The notes below the pieces were generated by a model. That model saw nothing but the letters and a program-made list of their open reading frames with translations, ran no database searches and was not told the DNA's origin. From contig MKJV01000136.1 in NCBI GenBank assembly GCA_001942185.1, positions 1 to 33,121 of the forward strand: 33,121 nucleotides of DNA, in the 5' to 3' direction. Positions 15,616-22,793 of this stretch are shown here, one piece after another. Source of the DNA: Pseudonocardia sp. CNS-004. Lineage in GTDB: Bacteria > Actinomycetota > Actinomycetes > Mycobacteriales > Pseudonocardiaceae. Numbering within the stretch: position 1 is the stretch's first letter; the number at the start of each line of letters is the position of its first letter. Position numbers and translations under genes: made by a program.

Positions 15616-16494
15616 ATGCAGGACCGGATCGTGTTGATCACCGGGAGCACCGGCGGGATCGGGAAGGAGACCGCACGGGGGCTCGCGCAACTCGGAGCCC
15701 ACGTCGTGCTCGTGGGCCGCGACGCCCGGCGCGCGGCGGCAGCGGCCGACGAGCTCCGCCGGACCACCGGCAGCGCGGCCGTCGACGCCCTGACGGCGGA
15801 CGTCACGCGGCAGGCCGACCTGCACCGGCTCGCCGCCGATGTGGGGGAGCGGTACGGCCGCCTCGACGTGCTGATCAACAACGCCGCGATCGTGCGGGAG
15901 CGGCGAGAGCTCACCGAGGACGGCGTGGAGGCGATGTTCGCCGCGAACGTCCTCGCGCCCTACCTGCTCACCCACCTGCTGCTGCCACAGCTGCGCGCGG
16001 CGGCGCCCGCACGGGTCGTGAACGTCACCGGTGCGGTCCCGAACGGGAGGCTCGACCTGGACAACCTCCAGGGCGAGCTGCGCCACACCCTGTTCATCAA
16101 CCAGACGAAGCGCGCGTTGATGGCGATGAGCCACGAGTTCGCGACGCGCTGCCCCGCAGGCGAGGTGACGATCAACGTCGCATATCCCGGCCATGCCCAC
16201 ACCGCCATGAACCGCGACCTCTCGGCGCGCACGTTCCCGCTGGTGACCCGCCCGCTCGTCCCGGTGCTGCGGCTCCTGCTGCCGATCCTCTACGGCGGTG
16301 ACGCGGCCGAGAAGGCCTCGCGGTCGAGCGTGTTGCTGGCGTCGGACCCCGCGCTGACCGGCGTGAGCGGTACCTACGTCGGTACCGGAGGGCGGCCCGC
16401 GACGTGGCCGGCGTGCGCCCTCGACGAGCGCAACCGCGAGGCGGTGTGGGCGCTGTGCGAGCGGCTCAGCGGCGCTCCGCGAGCCACGCCGTAG
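15616..16494 (+). CDS. Short-chain dehydrogenase/reductase (retinol dehydrogenase-like)
   Basis: 292 aa. Seen: ITGSTGGIGKETARGL (TGxxxGIG, about residues 8-23), VGRDARR (Arg favouring NADP), LTADVTRQADL, INNAAIVRERRELTEDGVE (NNA), and RVVNVTGAVPNG. At the usual YxxxK position there is INQTKRALM: the catalytic Tyr seems replaced by Asn/Gln-Thr while the Lys is kept, so activity is doubtful or altered. Also present is the C-terminal YGGDAAEKASRSSVLLASDPALTGVSGTYVG, typical of retinol dehydrogenase/WWOX-like SDRs. The ATG at 15616 has a GAGGAGG ribosome-binding site. It lies under a TetR operator, and its 3' end overlaps the convergent AraC gene by 29 bp. Confidence 0.85.
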   Translation: MQDRIVLITGSTGGIGKETARGLAQLGAHVVLVGRDARRAAAAADELRRTTGSAAVDALTADVTRQADLHRLAADVGERYGRLDVLINNAAIVRERRELTEDGVEAMFAANVLAPYLLTHLLLPQLRAAAPARVVNVTGAVPNGRLDLDNLQGELRHTLFINQTKRALMAMSHEFATRCPAGEVTINVAYPGHAHTAMNRDLSARTFPLVTRPLVPVLRLLLPILYGGDAAEKASRSSVLLASDPALTGVSGTYVGTGGRPATWPACALDERNREAVWALCERLSGAPRATP

Positions 16495-17290
16495 CGGGGA
16501 TTCCGGCGAGGTCGCGGAAGTCGCGCGACAGGTGGGCCTGGTCGACGTAGCCGGTATCGGCCGCCACGTCGGCGAGCGCGGGCCGGCCCGGCGCGAGCAG
16601 CCGGTCGCACGCGCCCTCGAAGCGGATCACGCGCGCGGCGGCCTTGGGCGCGAGCCCGGTCTCGGTGCGGAACCTCCCCGCCAGGTGGCGCCTGCTCCAC
16701 CCCACCTCGCGCGCCAGCTCCTCGATGCGCAGGTTGCCGCCGGTCTCGGCCAGCCGGTCCCAGGCGTACCCGACCTCGGGGAGCGCGCCGCGCTCCCCAC
16801 GCCCGCGGCGCAGCAGTGCGGTGAGCTCGGCGTCGAGCAGCGCGAACCGCTCCGCCCAGCCCTCTGCGCAGGCCAGCCGGTCGAGCAGCGCGGAACTGCG
16901 GCCGGGCAGCAGGTGGGCGAGGTCGACGGTGTCGCCCGCCAGCTCGCCGGCCGGCACGCCGAGCAACGCGCGGGCGCCGCGCCAGGTGAGCCGCAGCTGC
17001 AGGCCCGTCTGGCGCTCGCCCTGGGCGATCCGGGCCGGGCTGTCGTGCAGCCCGCCGACGGCGGCGGTGAAGACACCCGGCGGCTTGGTGAGGTCGGCGT
17101 TGTCGAGCATCTCGACCCGACCGTCGAGGCAGAACAGGAACGTGAGGTGGGCCGACGCCACCCCCTGGTGCACCGACGGCGGCCCCGCCTCCTGGTGGTA
17201 GCCGGTGTAGGCGCTGACGTACGGGCGCAGCCACGCCGCGGGGGCGCGCCCGCACATGCGGAACGCGGCCTCCACAGCGGGTGCGCTCAC
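16466..17290 (-). CDS. AraC family transcriptional regulator
   Basis: 274 aa. Seen: an N-terminal ligand-type domain (LRPYVSAYTGYHQEAG through LQLRLTWRGARALLG, about 20-120) and a C-terminal double helix-turn-helix: IEELAREVGWSRRHLAGRFRTETGLAPKAAARVIRFEGA then LADVAADTGYVDQAHLSRDFRDLAG (about 192-262). The GTG at 17290 starts the gene, 35 bp downstream of argA on the same strand, so both may share a transcript. The target is unknown; the overlapping SDR gene is the nearest candidate. Confidence 0.88.
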   Translation of the reverse strand: MSAPAVEAAFRMCGRAPAAWLRPYVSAYTGYHQEAGPPSVHQGVASAHLTFLFCLDGRVEMLDNADLTKPPGVFTAAVGGLHDSPARIAQGERQTGLQLRLTWRGARALLGVPAGELAGDTVDLAHLLPGRSSALLDRLACAEGWAERFALLDAELTALLRRGRGERGALPEVGYAWDRLAETGGNLRIEELAREVGWSRRHLAGRFRTETGLAPKAAARVIRFEGACDRLLAPGRPALADVAADTGYVDQAHLSRDFRDLAGIPATAWLAERR

Positions 17291-17325
17291 GTGCCGGAGC
17301 TACGCCGCAGATCCGACAGCGACAG

Positions 17326-17823
17326 CTACAGCTGCAGCAGCATCCGGACGTTGCCCAGCGTGTTCGGCTTGACGTGCGCCAGGTCCAGGAACTCCGCCAC
17401 ACCGGCGTCGTAGGAGCGCAGCATCGCGGCGAACACGTCCTGGTCGACGGGCGTGCCGTCGATCTCGACGAACCCGTGGCGGGAGAAGAACTGCTTCTCG
17501 AACGTGAGCACGAACAGCCGCTGCAGACCCAGCTCGCGCGCGCCCGCGATCAGCTGCCCGACGATGGCGTGCCCGACGCCGTGCCCCACCGTGCGCGGGT
17601 GCACCGCCACCGTGCGGATCTCGCCGAGGTCCTCCCACAGCACGTGCAGGGCGCCGCAGCCGACCACCTCGCCGTCGAGCTCGGCCACCAGGAACTCGGG
17701 CACCGACTCGTAGAGCGTGACCGTCTCCTTGGCGAGCAGCACGCGCCCGGCGTACACGTCGACGAGCTCTCGGATCTTCCGGACGTCGGCGGTGCGGGCC
17801 CGCCGCACGAGTGGAGTGGCCAC
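17326..17823 (-). CDS. argA: Amino-acid N-acetyltransferase (N-acetylglutamate synthase, mycobacterial ArgA type)
   Basis: 165 aa, GNAT fold. Catalyses the first step of arginine synthesis, acetyl-CoA + glutamate to N-acetylglutamate. Seen: VRRARTADVRKIRELVDVYAGRVLLAKETVTLYESVPEFLVAE, motif A IRTVAVHPRTVGHGVGHAIVGQLI, LFVLTFEKQFFSRHGFVEID, and the C-terminal helix with LDLAHVKPNTLGNVRM. Together these are typical of the short actinobacterial ArgA (Rv2747-like) that lacks the kinase-like domain of the E. coli enzyme. The same gene sits between ftsK and pgsA in mycobacteria, which matches the context here. The GTG start at 17823 is 36 bp from divergent rimO. Confidence 0.9.
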   Translation of the reverse strand: MATPLVRRARTADVRKIRELVDVYAGRVLLAKETVTLYESVPEFLVAELDGEVVGCGALHVLWEDLGEIRTVAVHPRTVGHGVGHAIVGQLIAGARELGLQRLFVLTFEKQFFSRHGFVEIDGTPVDQDVFAAMLRSYDAGVAEFLDLAHVKPNTLGNVRMLLQL

Positions 17824-17852
17824 GACCCGACAGACTAGAGAAGCGCTCCGGA

Positions 17853-17858
17853 TATCCT
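17853..17858 (+). promoter_or_regulatory. Candidate -10 element (TATCCT) for leaderless rimO
   Basis: TATCCT fits the TANNNT actinobacterial -10 pattern. It ends 7 nt before the GTG at 17866, which would place the transcription start on or next to that codon. No ribosome-binding site precedes either GTG (17860 or 17866). This favours leaderless translation from 17866, two codons inside the longest frame. Confidence 0.35.
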
Positions 17859-17859
17859 G

Positions 17860-19330
17860 GTGCCCGTGCCAGAACCGGACGCTCCGCGGCGTGCTGCCCT
17901 GCTCACCCTCGGGTGTGCCCGCAACGAGGTCGACTCCGAGGAGCTCGCCGGCCGTCTCACCGGCAGCGGGTGGGAGCTGGTCGACGCCGACGCCGGCACC
18001 GCCGACGTCATCGTCGTGAACACCTGCGGGTTCGTCGAGCAGGCCAAGAAGGACTCCATCGACACCCTGCTCGCCGCATCCGACGCCGCCGCGCCGCGCG
18101 GGGCGAAGGTCGTCGCCGTCGGCTGCCTCGCCGAGCGCTACGGCGCCGAGCTGGCCGAGAACCTGCCGGAGGCCGACGCCGTGCTCGGCTTCGACGCCTA
18201 CCCCGAGCTGGCGCAACGGCTCGGCGACGTGCTGGGCGGCCACGCCCCGGCCCCGCACGTCCCGGTCGACCGGCGCACCCTGCTGCCGATCTCCCCCGTC
18301 GAGCGGCCCGCGGCGGCGGGCGACGTCGCCGTCCCCGGCCATGCGTGGGTGCCGAACCTCGCGCGCACCCGCCTGTCCGATGCGCCCGTCGCCCCGCTGA
18401 AGCTCGCCTCCGGCTGCGACCGCCGGTGCGCGTTCTGCGCCATCCCGTCCTTCCGCGGCGCGTTCGTCTCGCGGCCACCGGACGACGTCGTCGCCGAGGC
18501 CGCATGGCTGGGCATGCACGGCGTGCGCGAGCTCGTGCTCGTCAGCGAGAACTCCACGTCCTACGGCAAGGACCTGCCCGGCGGCACCACCGCGCTCGCG
18601 CGGCTGCTGCCGCGGCTCACCCACGTGCCGGGCATCGACCGCGTGCGCGTGTCGTACCTGCAGCCCGCCGAGCTGCGCCCGGACCTCCTCGAGATCATCG
18701 CCACCACGCCGGGCGTCGCCCCGTACTTCGACCTGTCGTTCCAGCACGCGAGCCCCGCCGTCCTGCGCCGCATGCGCCGCTTCGGCTCCCGCGAGGACTT
18801 CCTCGGTCTGTGCGAGCGGATCCGCGCGCTGGCCCCCGAGGCCGGGATCCGCAGCAACGTCATCGTCGGGTTCCCCGGCGAGACCGAGGCCGACCTCGCC
18901 GAGCTGGAGGCGTTCCTGACGGGGGCGCGGCTCGACGCCGTCGGCGTGTTCGGCTACTCCGACGAGGACGGCACCGAGGCTGCGGGCTACGACGGCAAGC
19001 TGCCGTCCGAGGAGATCGCCCGCCGCGTCGAGCACATCACCTCGCTCGTCGACGAGCTCATGTCCCAGCGCGCCGAGGACCGCGTCGGCACCGAGGTCAC
19101 CGTGCTCGTCGAGGCCGCGGAGGACGAAGACTTCGAGTGCACCGGGCGCGCCGACCACCAGGCACCCGAGGTCGACGGCGAGTGCGTGCTCGAGCGCGGC
19201 TCCGGGCTCGAGGTGGGTGATCTGGTGCGCGCCGTCGTCGTGGGCACGGAGGGCACCGACCTGATCGTCTCGCCCCGCGAGACGGTCGCGCGCAGTGAGC
19301 TCGCCGCCGCGGGTGCCGGGGTCGGGGTGA
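17860..19330 (+). CDS. rimO: Ribosomal protein uS12 methylthiotransferase RimO
   Basis: About 490 aa. Radical-SAM enzyme adding a methylthio group to an Asp of ribosomal protein uS12. Seen, numbering from GTG 17860: an N-terminal MTTase domain with cluster cysteines C19 (LGCARNEVDSE), C56 (NTCGFVEQAKKDSID, the RimO-type motif) and C89 (GCLAERY); the radical-SAM motif CDRRCAFC (C186, C190, C193); and a C-terminal TRAM domain (about 405-475). The frame runs on without a stop into pgsA to 19926. A TGA at 19328-19330 lies one base out of frame and would overlap pgsA's GTG in the common GTGA style. I therefore place the true end there, assuming one lost base in the TRAM region or tail; a genuine fusion is the alternative. 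The start may be 17866. Confidence 0.88.
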
Positions 19331-19926
19331 GGCCAGCACCGGCGAACCCACCGCCGCTGCTGAACATCGCGAACGTCCTCACGGGTGTCCGGCTGCTACT
19401 GGTACCGGTCTTCCTCGTCGTGCTCTTCGTCGAGGACGGCACCGACGTCGGCTGGCGGCTGGCCGCCACCGGCGTCTTCGCGCTCGCCGCGATCACCGAC
19501 CGGTTCGACGGCGAGCTGGCCCGCAGCCGCGGCCTCGTCACCGCGTTCGGCACGATCGCCGACCCGATCGCCGACAAGGCGCTCACCGGCTCGGCGCTCG
19601 TCGGCCTGTCCCTGCTCGGGCAGGTGCCGTGGTGGGTCACGATCGTGATCATGGGGCGGGAGCTGGGCATCACCCTGCTGCGGTTCTCGGTGCTTCGCCA
19701 CGGCATCATCCCGGCCAGCCGCGGTGGCAAGCTGAAGACGCTGTGCCAGGCCATCGCGATCGGGCTGTTCCTGCTGCCGCTTCCCGAGCTGGTCGGGGCG
19801 GTGGCCGTGGTCTGGGTGCTGCGCTGGGCCGTGCTCGGGCTCGCGCTCGCGCTCACCGTCGGCACCGGTGTCGACTACGTGCTGCGCGCCGTGCGGTTGC
19901 GATCGGCGGCCACGGCCGCCGGGTGA
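19327..19926 (+). CDS. pgsA: CDP-diacylglycerol--glycerol-3-phosphate 3-phosphatidyltransferase
   Basis: 199 aa from the GTG at 19327. Integral membrane enzyme making phosphatidylglycerol phosphate from CDP-diacylglycerol. Seen: NIANVLTGVRLLLVPVFLVVL (first membrane helix) and a complete CDP-alcohol phosphotransferase signature TDRFDGELARSRGLVTAFG followed by TIADPIADK. This fits the D-x2-D-G-x2-A-R-x8-G-x3-D-x3-D pattern. Further helices include WWVTIVIMGRELGITLL and the C-terminal pair up to 19926. The gene is open in the same frame as rimO, so the sequence as given encodes a RimO-PgsA chimera. A fusion of a cytosolic Fe-S enzyme to a polytopic lipid synthase would be unusual. The length from 19327 is exactly normal for PgsA, supporting a separate protein. 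Confidence 0.9.
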   Translation: MRPAPANPPPLLNIANVLTGVRLLLVPVFLVVLFVEDGTDVGWRLAATGVFALAAITDRFDGELARSRGLVTAFGTIADPIADKALTGSALVGLSLLGQVPWWVTIVIMGRELGITLLRFSVLRHGIIPASRGGKLKTLCQAIAIGLFLLPLPELVGAVAVVWVLRWAVLGLALALTVGTGVDYVLRAVRLRSAATAAG

Positions 19927-19935
19927 GTCGCCCGT

Positions 19936-19952
19936 GTTCGCCGTGGGCGGAC
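19936..19952 (+). promoter_or_regulatory. ClgR-box-like palindrome upstream of clgR
   Basis: GTTCGCCGTGGGCGGAC matches the actinobacterial ClgR operator pattern GTTCGC-N5-GCG (recalled from Streptomyces/Corynebacterium work). It is an imperfect palindrome with one mismatch. It lies 10 bp after pgsA and 103 bp before the clgR start, as expected for autoregulation. A second small dyad, GGTGA-TC-TCACC, lies at 19999-20010. Confidence 0.55.
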
Positions 19953-20054
19953 GCGACGGGCCGGTCACGCGGCGACGTGCCGGCTCGCGAGTCGGTACGG
20001 TGATCTCACCGGGTGTGGTGGCGGAATCGCCCGGCGGACGACGAGGAGGGTCGC

Positions 20055-20486
20055 ATGGCGGTGCTGATGCGAGAGGCGATCGGCGGCAGCCTGCGGCGCG
20101 TGCGCACCGCACGCCGACGCACGTTGCGGGACGTGTCCCGGCGCGCGCGGGTGAGCCTCGGCTACCTCTCCGAGGTCGAACGCGGCCGCAAGGAGCCTCC
20201 AGCGAGCTGCTCGCCGCCATCTGCGACGCCCTCGACATCGCGCTGCACGAGCTGCTCGCCGAGGCCGCCGAGGCCATCGCCGCCGAGACCGTGGCGGCCG
20301 AGGCGCCCGCCTGCGCCGTCCGATCGGGCTGCGCCACATGGACCTCCGGCTGGCCACGGCCGACGACGGCCCGCCCGTGCCGATGTCGCCCATCGCGCCC
20401 GTGGCCCCGCAGCCGGTGCGCCCCAGCCGACACCTCGGCCCGCCTCGCCCCAGCCGGTCGCGCTGGCGGCGGTGCGCGCCGCCTGA
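20055..20486 (+). CDS. clgR: ClgR-type XRE family regulator, frameshifted
   Basis: About 144 aa after repair. Activates clpP/clpC and other proteolysis and envelope-stress genes in actinobacteria, including pspA in mycobacteria. Seen: a Cro/CI helix-turn-helix IGGSLRRVRTARRRTLRDVSRRARVSLGYLSEVERGRKE (about 9-47), then after a frame break near 20195 (one G missing) ASSELLAAICDALDIALHELL. That junction is the diagnostic ClgR sequence. Further breaks near 20313 and 20430 are each repaired by one C, giving a tail that ends PQPVALAAVRAA. The ATG at 20055 has a GAGGAGGG ribosome-binding site. A ClgR-box lies upstream and pspA lies downstream in the mycobacterial order, so the regulator probably controls both. 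Confidence 0.88.
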   Translation: MAVLMREAIGGSLRRVRTARRRTLRDVSRRARVSLGYLSEVERGRKEPPASCSPPSATPSTSRCTSCSPRPPRPSPPRPWRPRRPPAPSDRAAPHGPPAGHGRRRPARADVAHRARGPAAGAPQPTPRPASPQPVALAAVRAA

Positions 20487-20689
20487 ACCCGTCCGTCCGA
20501 CCCGAACCGGCGTCCGCCATCGTCGCGGGGCCCGTTCGGGTGTCGGCCGGGAGCGGGGAGTCCGCGCACCCCGCTCCGGCCCGGTAGCCTGAGATCCGGG
20601 TTGCCCCGACGACGGACTCCGGATCATCCCCGATATCGTCGCCGATCGGTGGAAGCCGGACGCGTCCGGTGCCACGATGGGGCCCAGCG

Positions 20690-20711
20690 CACCCGGCAGG
20701 CATGCCGGGTG
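20690..20711. promoter_or_regulatory. Perfect 9-bp-arm hairpin in the pspA leader
   Basis: CACCCGGCA (20690-20698) pairs with TGCCGGGTG (20703-20711) around a GGCA tetraloop, 54 bp before the pspA start. It could be an attenuator, a clgR terminator or a protein operator. It has no T-run. The rest of the 279-bp clgR-pspA gap shows nothing else I can support. Confidence 0.45.
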
Positions 20712-20765
20712 GACGAACGGACGGACAGGCAGCGGCGAGCGCGCCGCACTCGGAGGGCGGAGCAG

Positions 20766-21572
20766 ATGGCCAACGGTTTCACGAAGGCCTGGAAGTACCT
20801 GATGGCGCTGTTCTCGTCCAAGGTCGACGAGTACGCCGACCCGAAGGTCCAGATCCAGCAGGCCATCGAGGAGGCTCAGCGGCAGCACCAGGCGCTGTCC
20901 CAGCAGGCCGCCTCGGTGATCGGCAACCAGCGGCAGCTGGAGATGAAGCTGAACCGCCAGCTCGGCGAGATCGAGAAGCTGCAGGCATCGGCACGGCAGG
21001 CGCTCGTACTGGCCGACCAGGCCAGGGCCGCGGGCGACGAGACCACCGCCCAGCAGCGCGAGCAGGCCGCGCAGGCGTTCGCCACGCAGCTGGTCACCGC
21101 CGAGCAGTCGGTCGAGGACCTCAAGACGCTGCACGACCAGTCGATCCAGGCCGCGGCCCAGGCCAAGCAGGCCGTCGAGCGCAACTCGATGATGCTGCAG
21201 CAGAAGATCGCCGAGCGCACCAAGCTGCTCAGCCAGCTCGAGCAGGCCAAGATGCAGGAGCAGGCCGCCAAGTCGCTGCAGCAGATGACGGAGCTCGCCG
21301 CGCCGGGGAGCACCCCGTCGCTGGAGGAGGTCCGCGACAAGATCGAGCGCCGTTACGCCAACGCGCTCGGCCAGGCCGACCTCGCGGCCAACTCGGTGCA
21401 GGGCCGGATGCTGGAGGTCCAGCAGTCCACTACCGACATGGCCGGTGCGAGCAGGCTGGAGCAGATCCGCGCCTCCCTGCACGGCGCCCCCGTGGCGGGC
21501 GAGGTCACGGCGGGCGACGCGGCCGCCGCGCCCACCCAGGTCAACAAGCAGCAGCAGCCCGGCACCGCCTGA
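20766..21572 (+). CDS. pspA: PspA/IM30 family protein (35-kDa antigen type)
   Basis: 268 aa. Peripheral membrane protein that binds stressed membranes and protects the proton motive force. Seen: an N-terminal amphipathic helix (MANGFTKAWKYLMALFSSKVDEYADP) followed by long heptad-rich coiled coil to about residue 225 (Q/A/E-rich, for example EEAQRQHQALSQQAASVIGNQ), then a short Ala/Pro/Gln-rich tail. No signal peptide or transmembrane helix. The ATG at 20766 follows GGAGGGCGG. In mycobacteria pspA is downstream of clgR and is followed by two membrane partners (pspM, pspN). Here neither follows; the gene ends at a repeat cluster and convergent nei. Confidence 0.92.
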   Translation: MANGFTKAWKYLMALFSSKVDEYADPKVQIQQAIEEAQRQHQALSQQAASVIGNQRQLEMKLNRQLGEIEKLQASARQALVLADQARAAGDETTAQQREQAAQAFATQLVTAEQSVEDLKTLHDQSIQAAAQAKQAVERNSMMLQQKIAERTKLLSQLEQAKMQEQAAKSLQQMTELAAPGSTPSLEEVRDKIERRYANALGQADLAANSVQGRMLEVQQSTTDMAGASRLEQIRASLHGAPVAGEVTAGDAAAAPTQVNKQQQPGTA

Positions 21573-21628
21573 GCAACACTCCCGCCGACGCCGCCCGCCC
21601 CGCCAGGACCGGGCGGCGTCGCCGTTCG

Positions 21629-21716
21629 CAGACCGCGACTCGCGTGCACCCAGACCGCGACTCGCGTGCACCCAGACCGCGACTCGCGTGCACCCAGACC
21701 GCGACTCGCGTGCACC
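21629..21716. repeat. Four perfect tandem copies of a 22-bp unit
   Basis: The unit begins at 21629, 21651, 21673 and 21695. All four copies are identical and contain the core GCGACTCGCGTGCACC. A decayed fifth copy (GCGCGACTCGCG) follows at about 21721-21732. Each core CGCGA-C-TCGCG is itself a small dyad. The array lies between the pspA stop and the end of convergent nei. There are no spacers, so it is not a CRISPR. Confidence 0.9.
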
Positions 21717-21789
21717 GATAGCGCGACTCGCGGAACTGGGGGCTCCGATCCCCGCGAGTCGGGGTCCCAGAGCGCGCGAGTCGCGGTCT
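21717..21789. terminator. Inverted copies of the GCGACTCG repeat; likely bidirectional terminator
   Basis: CGCGAGTCGCGGTCT at about 21775-21789 is the exact reverse complement of the AGACCGCGACTCGCG part of the upstream tandem units, so any array copy can fold with it into a stem of at least 15 bp. CCCGCGAGTCGGGG at about 21751-21764 is a further inverted variant. The position between convergent genes suggests a terminator for pspA and nei. Confidence 0.5.
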
Positions 21790-22604
21790 CAGCGCGGGTG
21801 AGTCGGGGTGGGGGAGGGCCGGGCTGGCAGGCGGGGCACCACCAGGCCATCCGGGAGTGGACGTCGGCGCCTGGTGCCCCGTGCGGATCCGGGTGCCGCA
21901 GCGGCGGCACCGGCGGCCGCCGCGGTCGTAGACCCAGTGCTGCCGGCCGCGGGCCAGCTCGCCGGTGGTGGACTGTTGCGGGCGGTCCTTGTTGCGCAGC
22001 AGCAGTGTGCGGGCGAGGTCGATCACGGCGGCGGGGTCGGGGACGTCGCGCACGAGCGTCCACGGGGAGAGGCCCGCGAGGAAGCACACCTCGGTCTTGT
22101 AGAGGTTGCCGACGCCCGCCACCACGCGCTGCTCGAGCAGCACCAGCCCCAGCTCGGACGCCCCGCGCGCGGTGAACCGGCGCAGCGCCTCGGCGGCGTG
22201 CCCGTCGCTCCAGGCGGGGTCGAGCAGGTCGGGGCCCAGGTGCCCGACGAGCCGGTCCTCCTCGGCGGTGGGCAGGAGCTCCAGGTCGTGCAGGTTGAAC
22301 CCGACGGCCGCGCGCTCTGCCGTCTCCAGGACGCGCGGGCCTGGTGGGCGGGCCGCTGCCACGGCATGCCCGGCCGGTAGAGGTGCCACGAGCCGTCCAG
22401 GCGCAGGTGGCTGTGCAGGCTGTGGCCGTCGTCGAACCGCGTGAACAGGTGCTTGCCGACGGACCCGACGTCGAGCACGGTGCGCCCGGCCAGGTCGTGC
22501 TCGACCCACCGCGGGTGGCGCAGCTCGCCCCGCACCAGGACGTTCCCCGCCAGCGCCGCGCGCAGCCGCGTCGCGGTGAGGTGGACGGTGTCGCCTTCCG
22601 GCAC
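21789..22604 (-). CDS. nei: Endonuclease VIII-like DNA glycosylase (Fpg/Nei family), frameshifted
   Basis: About 270 aa after repair. Bifunctional glycosylase/AP lyase removing oxidised bases. Seen: PEGDTV at the N-terminus (Pro2 nucleophile, Glu3), DVGSVGKHLFTRFDDGHSLHSHLRLDGSW (conserved Lys and beta sandwich), GNLYKTEVCFLAGLSPWT (helix-two-turn-helix), and a C-terminal zinc finger CRRCGTRIR ... WWCPACQP. The frame breaks near 22334 (one G restores ARAVLETAERA) and near 21878 (one G restores GHQGADVHSRMAWW). The 3' end is uncertain: the zinc-finger frame stays open into the repeat cluster, while a TGA at 21789-21791 becomes in frame if one base is missing in the nearby poly-C. The GTG at 22604 is the start. 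The gene is usually next to lhr; here 9.8 kb separates them. Confidence 0.85.
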
Positions 22605-22635
22605 GCCGGCGACGGTAGCGCTCCGCCGTCCCGGC

Positions 22636-22653
22636 ATCCATCGATCGGTGGAT
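22636..22653. promoter_or_regulatory. 18-bp palindrome between nei and the NarL-type kinase
   Basis: ATCCATCGATCGGTGGAT pairs at eight of nine positions (one T-G mismatch). It lies 32 bp upstream of nei and 141 bp upstream of the kinase gene, in a divergent promoter region. A NarL-family or other dimeric regulator site is plausible; the regulator is not identified. Confidence 0.4.
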
Positions 22654-22793
22654 CGCCCCCCGCGCTCCGGTCGATCTCGCGGCGGCGCGGCGCGCAGGAT
22701 GGAGGGCGTGCGAGGGATCTGGTGGTGGGCGCATCGCGGGGTTGTGCCCGTCCCCAGGGCCCGCGGATACCGTGGTCCGGTGGGAGTGGGGCG

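Noticed and set aside
17811..19220. Long plus-strand frame overlapping rimO
   Set aside because: Arg-rich out-of-frame shadow; the rimO frame carries all cysteine motifs.
21629..21716. Short regular repeats that could suggest a CRISPR array
   Set aside because: Units are directly contiguous with no spacers, only 22 bp, and no cas genes are nearby. This is a simple tandem repeat.
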